NCBI RefSeq assembly: GCF_019097595.1
Contig: NC_080720.1
Span: 19,452,352 to 19,516,351, forward strand
Source: Hemibagrus wyckioides
Lineage: Eukaryota; Chordata; Actinopteri; Siluriformes; Bagridae
Length of the DNA stretch: 64,000 bases
Direction of reading: 5' to 3'
A model generated the notes under the pieces. It worked only from the letters and a program-made list of their open reading frames with translations. It was not told the DNA's origin and searched no databases. Numbering within the stretch: position 1 is the stretch's first letter; each line of letters begins with the position of its first letter. Positions 36,270-48,039 of this stretch are shown one piece after another. The position numbers and the translations under genes were made by a program.

Positions 36270-36605
36270 ATCCCCCAATCCCCCAGTTTTTTTTAGCCTT
36301 GGCCAATTTCCACCCACCAGCCAGCTCTATCCTATCACGCGACAGCTACCAACCCGAGAGAGAAAAAGGCTATAACACGTGCCTCTTCCGAGACACATGA
36401 ATCCTCCCACCATGTCTTTTAGAACTGTTGCTCATGCTGCGCTAAGAGGAGGTGTAACACACACTAAGGAAAGCGTTATCCACCCCCTTACGCATACAGA
36501 TACCCATGATCAGCTAGTGTCACCGTGATAATATACCACTCCTCTCACTCTGAGAGCAAGGCCAGTGTTGCTCTCTTGGACAGCATCATTAGGATTCAAA
36601 TGTTA
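36270..36605 (-). mobile_element. tRNA-derived SINE (family D), minus strand
   Basis: Ordered blocks match 19130-19400 (AACACGTGCCTCTTCCGAGA, CCCATGATCAGCTAGTGTCA, GAGCAAGGCCAGTGTTGCTC). Reading on the minus strand, the ATTTGAATCCTAATGATGC end is the decayed B-box side. It sits between the two 39-base direct repeats. Confidence 0.65.
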
Positions 36606-36670
36606 TCTCTTTCAGATGATAGGGCTATTGATGATAGATATTCGTTTTGCTCACACCCATTGGGAGCACA

Positions 36671-36709
36671 GTTTTAAATGAATGTAATATCAGTAGAATG
36701 CAAAAGTGT
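36671..36709 (+). repeat. 39-bp perfect direct repeat, right unit
   Basis: Identical to 35965-36003. Here the GATAGGGCTATTG phrase is separated from the repeat by about 33 more bases than on the left. Confidence 0.9.
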
Positions 36710-39690
36710 TGGCACTTGCTATCAACACCTTATGACTGCGACGAACAATTTTATTTATTTGTTTGTTTGTTTGTTTATTTATCTCCTTCAATTCCAACCA
36801 GACAAACTCAAAGTAAGGGCAAAATAAATATTCACTAGTTGTCTATGTAGCTGAAAATTCCAATTAAGTCTAAATTAATATGCTTAATGTGCTTGCCATG
36901 TGCTTTTTTGGAATTGGTTTTCATGTGAACCTAAAGCGCAATAGCGACATGATGACTTGGTTTATTAAACATGTACATTACATTGTGTAGGATATGAAAT
37001 GCCTACTGCTTACGCCTACGCCTAGTCTACTGCCTAGCACTGCATAATGTACACGCTTCATGCCATAAGATGTGTTTTGAAGTGAGAAAAATGGTCACCT
37101 CCTAGACTAATCTTTCATTTGAGACATCATTCATTTCCAACCCATTAAATTGCCAAGAAAAGTACCATCTTTTTAGACAAAGGTGCATGAGGTGCAGTAG
37201 TGCTTCTTATAAATATAACCATAAATGTTTAATATGCTGAGAAAACCAGATAAAGTTTTAAGAACTAAGAATACATGGTGGTAAAGCATGGTTCGGTAGC
37301 ATGGCCATTGTTTCTCACCAACTAAAGATAGCACATTGAAATATTTCTCACAAGAAAACACAAGTCATCATGAAACCAGCTTACAGGACTTGTTTTCTCT
37401 ATTGTAATACGTGCCACCATTTCTATACAATGCATTAGTCTAATTGAAGTGATGCTTTTATCATCCGTCATCCTGCATAGTCCAACAAATCACTGGAGAT
37501 TTTTTTAGCTGACTGTTTTTTTATATAAAATGTTATCGATTTAGTTAATTATATGCAGCCCTTAATTACAATATTTTCAGGCATTTTAATTAGCCTTGTT
37601 AACATTGTGTGCGATGTAACATGGACAGCAATTAAGAGTTAGGAGGATGAACAAGGGAGAATGTCTGTCAATGTGTTGTGATGTTTATTTTGGGACGGGG
37701 GTGGTGTTTGGAGTAGTCTGGACCAAACAGGATTTGTTCCAAGGGAATTTGGCCCCAGATCAAATCTAATTGATGACCCCTGCAGTATATCAACCGATTG
37801 TTGGTTAAATACATTACCAAGGGCGATGTGTGGGTTCTGTAGCACAGTTCCTCTCAAGATTCCTTTCATGTTGCAGTTAAAACGTAACATATCTTCAAAC
37901 AGTGTTCGAAAAGGTAGCTGAAAAATGTTTTTTTCAGATTTACTCGAGAGGTTTTAGTGTCGACAGATTCTCGTTACAGCCCGAGCAAACTTATTTTTCA
38001 AACATGTGGAAAGCAGTAAGAATAATACTACATTCTGATTTAGAGCTTGCATTATTATTATTATGGCGCCAGGGGAGAAAAAAACTCCACACATAGTGCT
38101 CCCGAGTTGCTGTGAGTCACCCTGACAAGCCTGCAATAGTAATTTACAGTCAGGTTGGCAGGTGTTTTCAGACACATACGTCATATGCCAACTCGGATAC
38201 GTCAAACGTCATCACGCTGCGGTCCTAGGAAAAAAGAAATTCAGCTTCACACAGATCTGAAGACTGTGTACTATCTAGTTGATGTTTAGCTCCCTAAAAG
38301 AGACAGCACACAATAACAACATTTAAAGATCAGACCAGAATATAGACAATATAAAATACACAAAATAAAAACACACAAGTAGCAACATTGTGCATGCAGA
38401 GGGGTTCTTTACAATGTACAGCAGTCAAAATACATATTTGTACACAGGAATGCATATATCACATAGTATTTTAAACGTGTGACCAAAATAACAGTGGGAG
38501 TTTATTTAAATGACCCTTTGTGTTGTGTTGGAGCTGGGTCACATAAAAAATAAGATATCTCTGTTTTCCCAAACATTTACATTTCCTGAAATGTAAGACC
38601 ACTTTTAAAAGATTCTATGCCTTATTCGAATTACACCCCAGCCATGGATGGACATGTTTCTCATCTTTTAGCTAGCTAATCTTAACCTAATTCGCTGTCA
38701 GCTCTTGTCTATGTTCCCTTCCCACAGCATGAGCACAAATACACCGTTATATCAGACTTCAGATTGGCAACGCTTGACCAGGAGAGAAGATCGATAGATA
38801 AGAGCGGAGTACACCCAGCAAACAGAGCGAGATAACCAGATAATGTTAGTTTGCTAGCCAAATCCTGTGAATGTAACAGTCACACTGATGTACACAGTGC
38901 AGCTTTTTTTATTCGTATCACTTTCTGTAATATTGAGTAGATGACAAACAGCAGCAGATAATTACATCTTGTCAGTCTCAAATACTTAGGCTGTGTTCCA
39001 AATCGTACACTATCCTACTCAATAGTAATTAGTATGTCAGTATACCAGTGGTGTCATTACTATTTAGATATACAGTATTATTTTGTGAGAAAGTGCAGTT
39101 TGAGATCTAGCCTTGAAGAGTCACTTGCAGCCATTAGATCACACTGTGCAGTGGAAAAGGACACAGCACATCTCATGCTACAGAGTAGCGCACAAAAACA
39201 CTTTTCAGTAAGGACTTCTAAATTCAAATGTCCTGCAGCTTTAATGCAATACCTAAATTGGCAAATAATCCGTTTAATAATAAGATTGCTCCAGTCCTTA
39301 ATAGCTGGCCAATTTATTCAATGTTAGCTACTTTAGAAAATGGTGGTATAAAGGAGCTAGTAAATAGGATTTAGGAATAAGACTAGCAATATTCTAACTA
39401 GCCATGTTGCAGATAAAACCATTTTGACCTCTCCCAGTTATCACTGTATTTCTCAACACACATATTACATCTAAGCTGTTATAGAATTTGGCTGGTCAAC
39501 AGCTTTGTTTTTCAGTTATTACAAGCACAAAAGAGCACTAGCTATAATGATCCTGCTGCTGGCTTTAGATTGAGTTTGTGTTTCTTATGTTGTGCTGTTG
39601 AACATCAACTTTATATTACATTATTTATATCTGCCCAAGCAGACCTACATTTAAATCCTTGATGCTGGCTCATGTGAATCTCATATCACT
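36710..39690. other. Gene-free, apparently single-copy tract
   Basis: No repeat or gene is recognised. The segment 37440-37640 is TAATTA-rich and 38150-38225 holds three ACGTCA motifs. Both are discussed as regulatory candidates. Confidence 0.45.
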
Positions 39691-39946
39691 ACTCTAAAAT
39701 TCAAATTCAAATTTTATTTATCACATACAAAATCATACACAGTATGACGTATTGAAATACTTTTTTATGACTGTCCTTTGTTTTGTAGAAAGATGAATAG
39801 AGTAAATTTAAAGTGTTCAGACATGAAAATATAGGGATATAGATAAAATATTTAGAGAAAAATAGTAAAATAAAAACGAACGTAGTAGAAATTAAAAATA
39901 TGATAAATTATGAAAATCCAATATCGGATATGCATATACAAGTATA

Positions 39947-41188
39947 TACACTATATTGCCAAAAGTATTCGCTCACCTGCCTTGACTCGCATATGAACTT
40001 AAGTGACATCCCATTCCTAATCCATAGGGTTCAATATGACGTCGGTCCACCCTTTGCAGCTATAACAGCTTCAACTCTTCTGGGAAGGCTGTCCACAAGG
40101 TTTAGGAGTGTGTTTATGGGAATTTTTGACCATTCTTCCAGAAGCGCATTTGTGAGGTCACACACTGATGTTGGACGAGAAGGCCTGGCTCTCAGTCTCC
40201 GCTCTAATTCATCCTAAAGGTGTTCTATCGGGTTGAGGTCAGGACTCTGTGCAGGTCAGTCAAGTTCATCCACACCAGACTCTGTCATCCATGTCTTTAT
40301 GGACCTTGCTTTGTGCACTGGTGCACAGTCATGTTGGAAGAGGAAGGGGCCAGCTCCAAACTGTTCCCACAAAGTTGGGAGCATGGAATTGTCCAAAATG
40401 TCTTGGTATGCTGAAGCATTCAGAGTTCCTTTCACTGGAACTAAGGGGCCAAGCCCAGCTCCTGAAAAACAACCCCACACCATAATCCCCCCTCCACCAA
40501 ACTTTACACTTGGCACAATGCAGTCAGACAAATACCGTTCTCCTGGCAACCGCCAAACCCAGACTTGAGATTGCCAGATGGAGAAGCGCGATTCATCACT
40601 CCAGAGACGCGTGTCTCCACTGCTCTAGAGTCCAGTGGCGGCGTGCTTTACACCACTGCATCCAACGCTTTGCATTGCACTTGGTGATGTATGGCTTGGA
40701 TGCAGCTGCTCGGCCATGGAAACCCATTCCATGAAGCTCTCTGCGCACTGTTCTTGAGCTAATCTGAAGGCCACATGAAGTTTGGAGGTCTGTAGCGATT
40801 GACTCTGCAGAACGTTGGCGACCTCTTCGCACTATGTGCCTCAGCATCCGCTGACCCCGCTCCGTCAGTTTACGTGGCCTACCACTTTGTGGCTGAGTTG
40901 CTGTCGTTCCCAAACACTTCCACGTTCTTATAATACAGCTGACAGTTGACTGTGGAATATTTAGGAGCGAGGAAATTTCACGACTGGATTTGTTGCACAG
41001 GTGGCATCCTATCACAGTTCCACGCTGGAATTCACTGAGCTCCTGAGAGCGACCCATTCTTTCACAAATGTTTGTAAAAACAGTCTGCATGCCTAGGTGC
41101 TTGATTTTATACACCTGTGGCCATGGAAGTGATTGGAACACCTGATTCTGATTATTTGGATGGGTGAGCGAATACTTTTGGCAATATA

Positions 41189-41193
<5 letters not shown>
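39947..41193 (-). mobile_element. Tc1-like transposon with perfect 31-bp inverted ends, nested in the LINE
   Basis: The ends at 39947-39977 and 41163-41193 are perfect inverted repeats over 31 bases (left tip TACACTATATTGCCAAAAGT). The insertion is in a TA-rich spot, as expected for Tc1/mariner elements, which duplicate TA. The long TA run to the right (41191-41274) hides the exact duplication. The whole element is about 1.25 kb and carries one transposase gene on the minus strand. Confidence 0.9.
40031..41057 (-). pseudogene. Tc1-like transposase, broken
   Basis: From the ATG at 41057 (MGRSQELSEFQRGTVIGCHL) the frame runs through two helix-turn-helix segments (SSREISSLLNIPQSTVSCII, then the arginine-rich GRPRKLTERGQRML linker). 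It is then shifted by one extra base near 40600, just before the first catalytic Asp (SDESRFS). Downstream come [26 protein letters not shown] (second Asp) and SPDLNPIEHL (Glu), the DDE core. Two nonsense codons flank this Glu block. The total, 1027 bases, equals a 341-residue protein plus stop with one inserted base. The element is thus dead but not very old. This is a transposase of a DNA transposon, not a host gene. Confidence 0.88.

Positions 41194-41274
<81 letters not shown>
41191..41274. repeat. (TA)n microsatellite at the Tc1 end
   Basis: About 40 TA units, probably grown from the TA target duplication and the LINE's own TA-rich 3' UTR. Confidence 0.97.
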
Positions 41275-41277
<3 letters not shown>

Positions 41278-41453
41278 AAATATATATAGATATAAAAAGG
41301 CAAATATAAATATTCAGTTTTAACAGGAATGGCAGGGAGTAAAGTGACAGTGCAGTATGCATATAAAAAGAGTGTGACCTGTGCAGTTATTGTATGTGCG
41401 ACAATCAGCTGCGGTAGAATGTCATGTGTGAGGAAGTCCAGAAAGGCCAGGTA

Positions 41454-42275
41454 CTAGGTGTTCTGGTTAAGGGCCCAAATGACTTGCAGGAAGAAGCTCC
41501 TCCTCATTCTCTCTGTGTCTGCCTTCAAGGAGCGGAAACTTTTCCCTGAGAGAAGAGTCCAAGAGTCCAACAGAGAGAAGAGACCATTTTTGGGATGGCT
41601 GAGGTCCTTCATTATCTTCCTGGCCTTGGTCCAGCACCGCTTGCTGTATATAGTCTCCAGATCAGGAAGCTCAGTGTGGATGGTACGCTCAGCTGATCGC
41701 ACCACCCTCTGGAGAGCTTGCCTGTCCTGCCTGGTGCTGTTTCCAAACCAGGCTGTGATGCTTCCCATCAGAATGCTCTCAATGGTGCAGGTGTAAAATG
41801 TCTTCAGCACCTTTGAGGGCAGTTTAAAGTCCTTTAGGCGTCTGAGATGGTAAAGACGCTGCCAGGCCTTCTTCACCAGGGTGTTGACCATGACAGGTCC
41901 TGCGTGATGTGAACACCTAGGTACTGGAAACTGGGGTCCCATTTATAGCGAGGAGCCGGTAATTCCTCTTCTGCTTTGTGCAGAAGTCCACTATCAGCTC
42001 CTTAGTTCAGGAGGAGATTGTTGTCCTGGCACCATGTCTCCAGTTTTTTAATATCCTTTAGGAAGGATCTCGTCGTTATTGGAGAACTTTATGATGTTGG
42101 TGGAGCTGGAAGTGGCCACACAGTCGTAGGTGTACAGTGAGCACAGCAGGGGGCTCAGAACACATCCCTGGGGGGCTCCAGTCCCGAGGGTGAGTGACAG
42201 TGAGACATGGTTGTCCATCTGTACTGCCTGTGGTCTGTCTGTAAGGAAAGAGCTTGGTGAGTTTACTTCATTCAA
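41454..42275 (-). pseudogene. LINE reverse transcriptase fragment (copy B)
   Basis: The upstream piece (42275-42048) contains the RT motif GTGAPQGCVLSPLLCSLYTY, which precedes the catalytic block. Where FADD is expected the copy reads IIKFSNNDE, so catalytic aspartates are lost. The downstream piece (41942-41454) has KKAWQRLYHLRRLKDF, TFYTCTIESILMGSITAWFG and RSFFLQVIWALN. Compared with copy A, it lacks about 13 bases around the HINTLVKK segment and is frameshifted between the two pieces. It is inactive. Confidence 0.85.
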
Positions 42276-42299
42276 AGGTGTACACTGGATCCACCTGAT

Positions 42300-44327
42300 G
42301 GAATTGAAAAAATTAAAATTAAAAAAATATGCTTTTATACATCCAACATGATTTGAGAGTGTATATTCAAAGCACTGAACTAAGTTAACAACTTAAGAAC
42401 CCACAATGCTGGTATGTTACAGAGTATAACAAACTTACCACTGCGCTATTCTGCCATACATGTTTTAAGTGCCTGAATTTAATACTATAGTTATTGTTCT
42501 TATCAGCACCAGTGTTCTCATGAGACTTCACAATGTAATTGGTTTACATAATATTACTACATAATTAATACTACATGAATTGATCACGCTCACTCTGCAT
42601 CATTCACTCTACTTCATAGAAACATTAAATTAAGTTTAGTATAAGCAATGAGATCATGTTTTGTTGAGAAACGTAACATATTTTTAATGTAAACTATACA
42701 CAATAGTTAAATCTGACTGAACAACTATTCCAAGTGTAATACTTGATAAAACTCTTTACTCATTGAAGAAAACACACACTCAGTATGACATTAGCGGATC
42801 TTACAAGATGTAGAAAAATGATTTCACACATTAATATGTAGAAAATGTAGAAAAATGATTATATTTCCAAATGTAGAAGGCTGACACCCTAACAGGTGAA
42901 GAAAATTCAGAGCATGCTGCAGCAGTAGTATTCGGTTTATGTTAGCTTTCTGTTCTACATTAATTACACACTCTTATGAAATGCAAACCCCTGCACTCTG
43001 TAGCCCCAGCATATCTTACTGATTTCTTATAGTATGGCAGGCCTACTCAAAAGGACTGGCATCTCAGCTGATGCTGTGTAAAATGCTATATCATGATCAC
43101 TATTATTCATTATTATTCATAAAGAGCAAGAGATAACATAATAACTGATTATAGAAAACACAATATAATATAAAAGCTGAAATGATTGTTCTGTTGTAAA
43201 AAAAAAAGATTATTAGGATACAAATTATCTCCAAATGATCTCCAACAAATGATCTCCAACTAAAGGTTTTTTTATTTATTTATTTATTTATTTATTTTAT
43301 TTTAATTTGTTTTATTTTTGTTGTTCTTTTTTTAAATAAATATGTCGATTTAATTAAAACAGTAATCTAAAGGACTGTGCAAAGTTTTCTGCTGATCAGA
43401 CTTCTGTCTTTAAGTGGTTCATATTGAAGGGTGTTTTTTTTTTTTTATTCTTCATATCTTTATATGCCCCCTTTTCAGAAATTGAGATTTTTTTTCTGTT
43501 GCTGCTAAAATATTGATGCTCGAAAAATCATATTTTCAGTGTTCATTTTGTTTGACTTGGGGAAGATTCTCCATAGTAAGAGACAGAGAGAGTAAGACAG
43601 GGAAACGCAATATAGAGGGTTTTGCTTGCAGTTTTACGACAAATACTTAATGAAAAAACCCCATGGGGGTGATAGAATCCTATATTTAATTAAGGATTTA
43701 TAAAATATTTAATATGGAAGAGAAAATTTTAGCTCTCTGTCCATGTCTATTGAGAAACTAGAAGCTGCAATAGAAGGTGAATAATAATGAAGAGAGAGAA
43801 AGGAAGAGAGATGGCTGATGGTGGTATAAGATGGTAGATCAAGGAAAATGGCTTTCAGTGACATTAGAAAAAAAAAGTCCTGGCAGATTTATAAGGGCTT
43901 TTGAAGTTCGCTCTTACATTCCCATGTTTAGTCTTACCTTTAGCATGGGGTCAGAGGAAAGTGAAGGGATAATTCCAGGCTGCTTTTTTCAGATTAGCCC
44001 AAATTCTTCTACAAGTTTAGAGTCAGTGCCCAAGATTCAATGCACAAAAGTTCAGGATATAAAAACACCTTCTACCTGATGACGTGCTAAAAATCTAGAG
44101 GCAGGATTTATTATATACTTTTTAAAAACCAAAAAAACCAAAACACACTTGAAATGTAAATAGTTTGTGAAAGAGATCAGTGGTTTAATTTGCTCTGTGT
44201 AATATTATGCCCTTGGGAAATCTGAGAAGTTATTTTGAGGAAAGGTTACTTTTTTCTTTACAGACTGTCATGATCTGAGATTTTTATGTGTCTCATCCCT
44301 TACACCAATTTCCCTTTTGACTGGCAG
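42300..44327. other. Gene-free end of the first large cadherin intron
   Basis: AT-rich, with TTTA and T runs at 43265-43450. No gene or recognised repeat apart from these. The open frame 43831-44079 shows no family resemblance. Confidence 0.5.
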
Positions 44328-44622
44328 ATCCACTCAGACTCCGATGAAGGTGATGGCTCCATCAAGTACACCATATCTGGCGAAGGCGCAGGGACTATCT
44401 TTATCATTGATGAGGTCACAGGGGACATTCACGCCACCGAGAGGTTGGATCGTGAGGAGAAAGCCTTCTACACTTTACGAGCACAGGCTCGAGACCGCCA
44501 GAGCGACGCCCCACTCGAACCCGAGTCCGAGTTTGTTATCAAGGTCCAGGATATCAATGACAGTGAGCCCAAGTTCCTGGAGGGACCATACATTGGAAGT
44601 GTGGCTGAGCTGTCGCCTATCG
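44328..44622 (+). CDS. cdh22: Cadherin-22-like, second coding exon (rest of EC1, EC1-EC2 linker)
   Basis: This 295-base exon continues the cadherin frame from residue 77 ([10 protein letters not shown]) to the first base of the Gly175 codon. It carries the EC1 calcium-binding signature LDREE (residues 116-120), the PESEF segment, and the interdomain linker DINDSEP (151-157), where most type II members have DINDNEP. The run SVAELSPIG (167-175) and the SDSDEGDG loop are what I remember as typical of cadherin-22. The exon is bounded by a CTGGCAG acceptor ending at 44327 and a GTAAGA donor at 44623. A 295-base length and phase 0 start / phase 1 end match the usual second coding exon of type II cadherins. 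No stop or frameshift is present, so it looks functional. The paralogue assignment rests on recall, not on an alignment. Confidence 0.95.
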
Positions 44623-44699
44623 GTAAGAGAAAACTCTTTATCTCGTAACTCATTTTAAGGCCAGAAGTGAATTCATAGTAAAATACTAAAACTAAAAAT

Positions 44700-46329
44700 A
44701 AGAAACTAAAATAAAAATTGAAATTTTTATTAGAATAGAACAATGAAATTCTTTAAAAATGACTGATCCAACTAAGTAAATTCTAAAGTTATTCCTGTTC
44801 TAATATGTTATAATGTTTTAATTATTGAGTGAATTTAAATGCATGACATTATTAGTATGGAATCTAAGTAGATCCTGTGTCAGTGGGACTTCAGTGACCA
44901 GATCACGCTGGTTAGTCTGTAAGAATCTGAACTTTTGCTTTACTAATTCCTCACTGCTGTTTTGACAAGTGGGAATGTGCTCAATTGTGCTGAGTAAACT
45001 TTTATTGCAGATCGCCTGTAGTGTCTGTCTGTACAGACATATTTATTCATGGGATTCTGCTTTCAATTTCCTACTGAAGGCTACTTGTTTATTAGAATAA
45101 AATAGGGGCAGGTTACACTCCTCGCGTTCTCTACAACAGTGAACTTCCTGATTGGAATTAATTCCTGCCTTCTCAGCATAGTGGAGGCTGAGCCAGCGGC
45201 AGCACTTTCTCGAACGAGAAGGAGAGAGAGTGAGACAAAGCGAGGGAGGGAGAGTAGTTAATGTTTGTGGCATCTTCACTTCTCCTCCCCCTTGTTTCTC
45301 CACCTCTCACATTAACTGAGCACACTGTTCATGTTTTATACATTAAACTGTGCAGCAAGTCTAATGAGATAACATCACTGCTTTGTTAGCATTTTAATGT
45401 TTTGCTCTCTTGCTGAGCAATTGTTAATGTCGTCAATGTTAGCGTCTCCGTGATAAGGTCACGCCTCACTGTCAAAGCGAAGCAGACGGATAGCCCAGTC
45501 AGACAGAAAGAAGAATAGGTGCCTCACTTTACATTGACATTCCAAGATGAATGGATAAGTTTCAGAACATAATGTTGCAAGTGGTTTGTTTTTCTTTAGC
45601 TGCTTGGACACAAAGCAGCAACATAGTACAACGATTGCTAGAATTCCTGAATGTAGTCTACATTGACACTTGTATAGACTACCTGTATGTAAAAAATTAA
45701 CAGCATATACCTTATAATCCCTTTTTACTATATCCAAAAGTAAAAGGTCCAGTCTTTTTACTATACCAAGGCAAATAATTTTACAAGTTACATTGTGGTT
45801 ACTTAATTTTTTTGAGGTTGTACTTAAACTAAACACATTTTGCATTCATTTTTGCACTTTGTATTCTATTATCTTCTTTTCATCAAAGTTTACATAGGCT
45901 TGAAAGCACAAATAAATAATTTCTGTTGGAAAAGACAAAGTTTAGCGTCATCTTTTAATTTTAGTGTCATTTGTAATACAAAGTGCTTTTTTTTTCTTTC
46001 AAAACCTGTATCTGCCATTAAATAAAACATAGAAATTTGCTCCATGTTTGCACCTCTAAAGTACACTGCTATCCGGTGTCACTCAAAGTATGCCAAAAGA
46101 GTCTTCTGAAATGAAAATGGCAAATGAAATAATTAACATACAGGTATGCATGAATCTTGAATGATTCACAGTAGTGTAGATGTTTTGAAGTCTCCTGCAT
46201 TAACTGACCTCCATGGAAGCCCATCCCTTTCTCCCCATCTCACATTAGTAATCATTCGGTCCATGCTCTCATCCTGATTTTTCTGCCTATAATGCGAGCG
46301 GTGTGACCATAGATCTGAGAGATCAGTTT
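44700..46329. other. Gene-free, no recognised repeat
   Basis: This single-copy-looking intron DNA has open frames on the minus strand near 45043-45303 and 45459-45845 that have no recognisable domain. Confidence 0.45.
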
Positions 46330-46860
46330 CCACATGGTGTGGAATATAGGAGATTTTTCACTTTCACATCAGTGGAGTGACATATCCTTCCCAATGGATT
46401 ATCTTTGGTACCCAGGGTGTTCACAAATTGTGTGCGAGTTGCATTGGATCCCCTGCAACGAGAGGGCCTGTGTGTACTCTTTTTTTCTGGACGATTGGCT
46501 ACTGTGCAGACAGTCCCATCAGCAGGTGTTTAGCCAGACAAGTGTCCTGATTGTGCATGTGGAACTGCTAGGACTAAAAGGCAATCACAATTCTTTTGCA
46601 GGCTGTTCTATGGCATCAGGCAATGCCATTTGAGACTTCTTGATGAAGCACACGGCCATCTCAATTATGGATGCAGTCATGGAATTGCATGGAGCCAATA
46701 TGCAGACTTTACATCTGGCTCCGCATCTGGCTGGGATGTTCTTACTGTGTATGTGGATGAACTGACAATGTGTATGCGTTTGCCACATAACATTTCGCCT
46801 GAGTGCTCACAAAGTCGAGTGTCACTGGTGTGCACACACTGAGGAATTGGTCCAGCCCAC
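46330..46860 (+). pseudogene. Possible DIRS-like reverse transcriptase remnant
   Basis: In the frame from 46334 the run VYSFFLDDWLLCRQSHQQVF (from about 46463) and then LLGLKGNHNS resembles the YLDDWL...LGL..N..KS block of DIRS-type and related retroelement reverse transcriptases. This includes the double Asp. The remaining frame is not interpretable and has stops. The composition is more balanced than that of the surrounding intron. The match is short, so the call is tentative. Confidence 0.35.
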
Positions 46861-46914
46861 ATTTTTCCCTGAAAAATACTCTTAAAAATAGCTATTAACT
46901 ATTTTTCCCAGAGA

Positions 46915-47390
46915 CCAAAAAATGGATTTTGCACTGGTTTTAAGGTGTCCATGTGAATTACATTGAATGTTTTTGCCGTGTCACACTCCACAGTGGTGGT
47001 TAATGACTCAAATGAAAGTAGACACTTAGAGCTTTATAAATTTATAGGTATATAATTATTTCTCTTTTTTTTATGAAGCTTAGGGGAAGAAATGTTGAAT
47101 GTTAAAATGTTAGTTAGTTTTATATATTTTTCTCACACAAATGTTTGTCTTCAAAGTAAATGGTGATATCAATATTCTCAGAGATGCTCCAAGTGCTTCT
47201 TCATAAGCATGTAAAATTTAAAGTCGTTATCTTCAACCACTAATATTCTGTGTAAGGTTTTCCGATCAGAGGTAAAAACGTTTCACATTGCAAGTCAACA
47301 GTGTCCTGACTAATTTTATATCTGACTTAATATCAAATTCAGGCTCTTGTGAAGGTTGGTAGAGTCAGGCATAGATAAAAAATATTAGTT
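46915..47390 (+). repeat. Unrecognised dispersed repeat (family G), copy 2
   Basis: Blocks in order: AAAAAATGGATTTTGCA, TCACACTCCACAGTGGTGG, AAATGAAAGTAGACACTTAG, AAGTAAATGGTGATATCAAT, AACAGTGTCCTGACTAATTT and ATCTGACTTA. It has the same orientation as the copies at 34560 and 60735. Confidence 0.65.
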
Positions 47391-48035
47391 CAGGGTGTTT
47401 GGTGAATGCTTGGCCAAACCTATAGCTCTATGAATTTCAGTCACTGTTGCTGTGGATGCTGCACTGCATTCAACAGTCTGTGAAACTAGTGTGTTGATAG
47501 CCCATTCTATTCTAACAGACCATTGTTCCAGCTATGAATATTACTTACTGGCTGTTCATGCCCACTACCTATCAAACCAGACTTGCAGTAATCCCCTGTG
47601 GCAATGTAGACTACAAATTATTGGTGACCCAGGCATATTCGAAAGCGCCTAAAGTTTCAGCCACCCTTGTGAGTATGTGTGCAGCATTTACACATCGTGT
47701 GCGGGCAAGTGGAAAGCTTTCTCACTATGTTCAAAAATCACTGAAAATGAACCCATTATCTTGCACAATGTGCAAGATAACAATGTGGTGAAAAAAACAA
47801 TGTGGTGGTGTTTATAGGGGACAGATTGACTATTTACTGTTGGGAGCACATGAAATAGACAGAAGTCTTTGTAGAACGTCTTTAATCTTTGTGCAAACTT
47901 AGCTGCCACTTAAGACAGCATTTTTGTTGGCCATCATTATGAAAAGTGAGTAGGAAAATTGTGTTCATTATTGATCTACAGTGTCTGCACTGTTGACCAG
48001 ATTTCAGTGTCTGTGGCCAAAGTCAGCATTCCATT
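47391..48035. other. Gene-free tract with a short palindrome
   Basis: CTTGCACAATGTGCAAG near 47760 is a perfect 17-base palindrome. Otherwise nothing is recognised. Confidence 0.4.
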
Positions 48036-48039
48036 GTAT

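Larger units (their letters stand above)
39697..42290 (-). mobile_element. L2/CR1-like LINE copy B, minus strand, split by a Tc1 insertion
   Basis: The 3' end (39700-39780, AAATTCAAATTCAAATTTTA on the + strand) and the 3' UTR match copy A at 8345-9722. The RT part spans 41454-42275. The 3' UTR is interrupted at 39947-41193 by a Tc1-like transposon. It extends further 5' than copy A, but the endonuclease domain is still absent. Confidence 0.85.
23467..44327 (+). other. cdh22: cdh22 intron between first and second coding exons
   Basis: The 20,861-base phase-0 intron starts GTATGT and ends CTGGCAG. It is filled with transposon remnants: a piggyBac-like MITE, SINEs, two LINE copies and a nested Tc1 element. 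Some unannotated single-copy tracts may hold regulatory DNA. No further exon is needed between the two cadherin exons because the frame joins directly. Confidence 0.9.

Noticed and set aside
41191..41274. Long TA repeat as a functional element
   Set aside because: It is a microsatellite grown at the Tc1 insertion site.
44317..44658. Second open frame overlapping the second cadherin exon
   Set aside because: Shadow of the real coding exon in another frame.
45459..45845. 128-codon minus-strand frame
   Set aside because: Cysteine- and phenylalanine-rich translation of AT-rich DNA with no domain.
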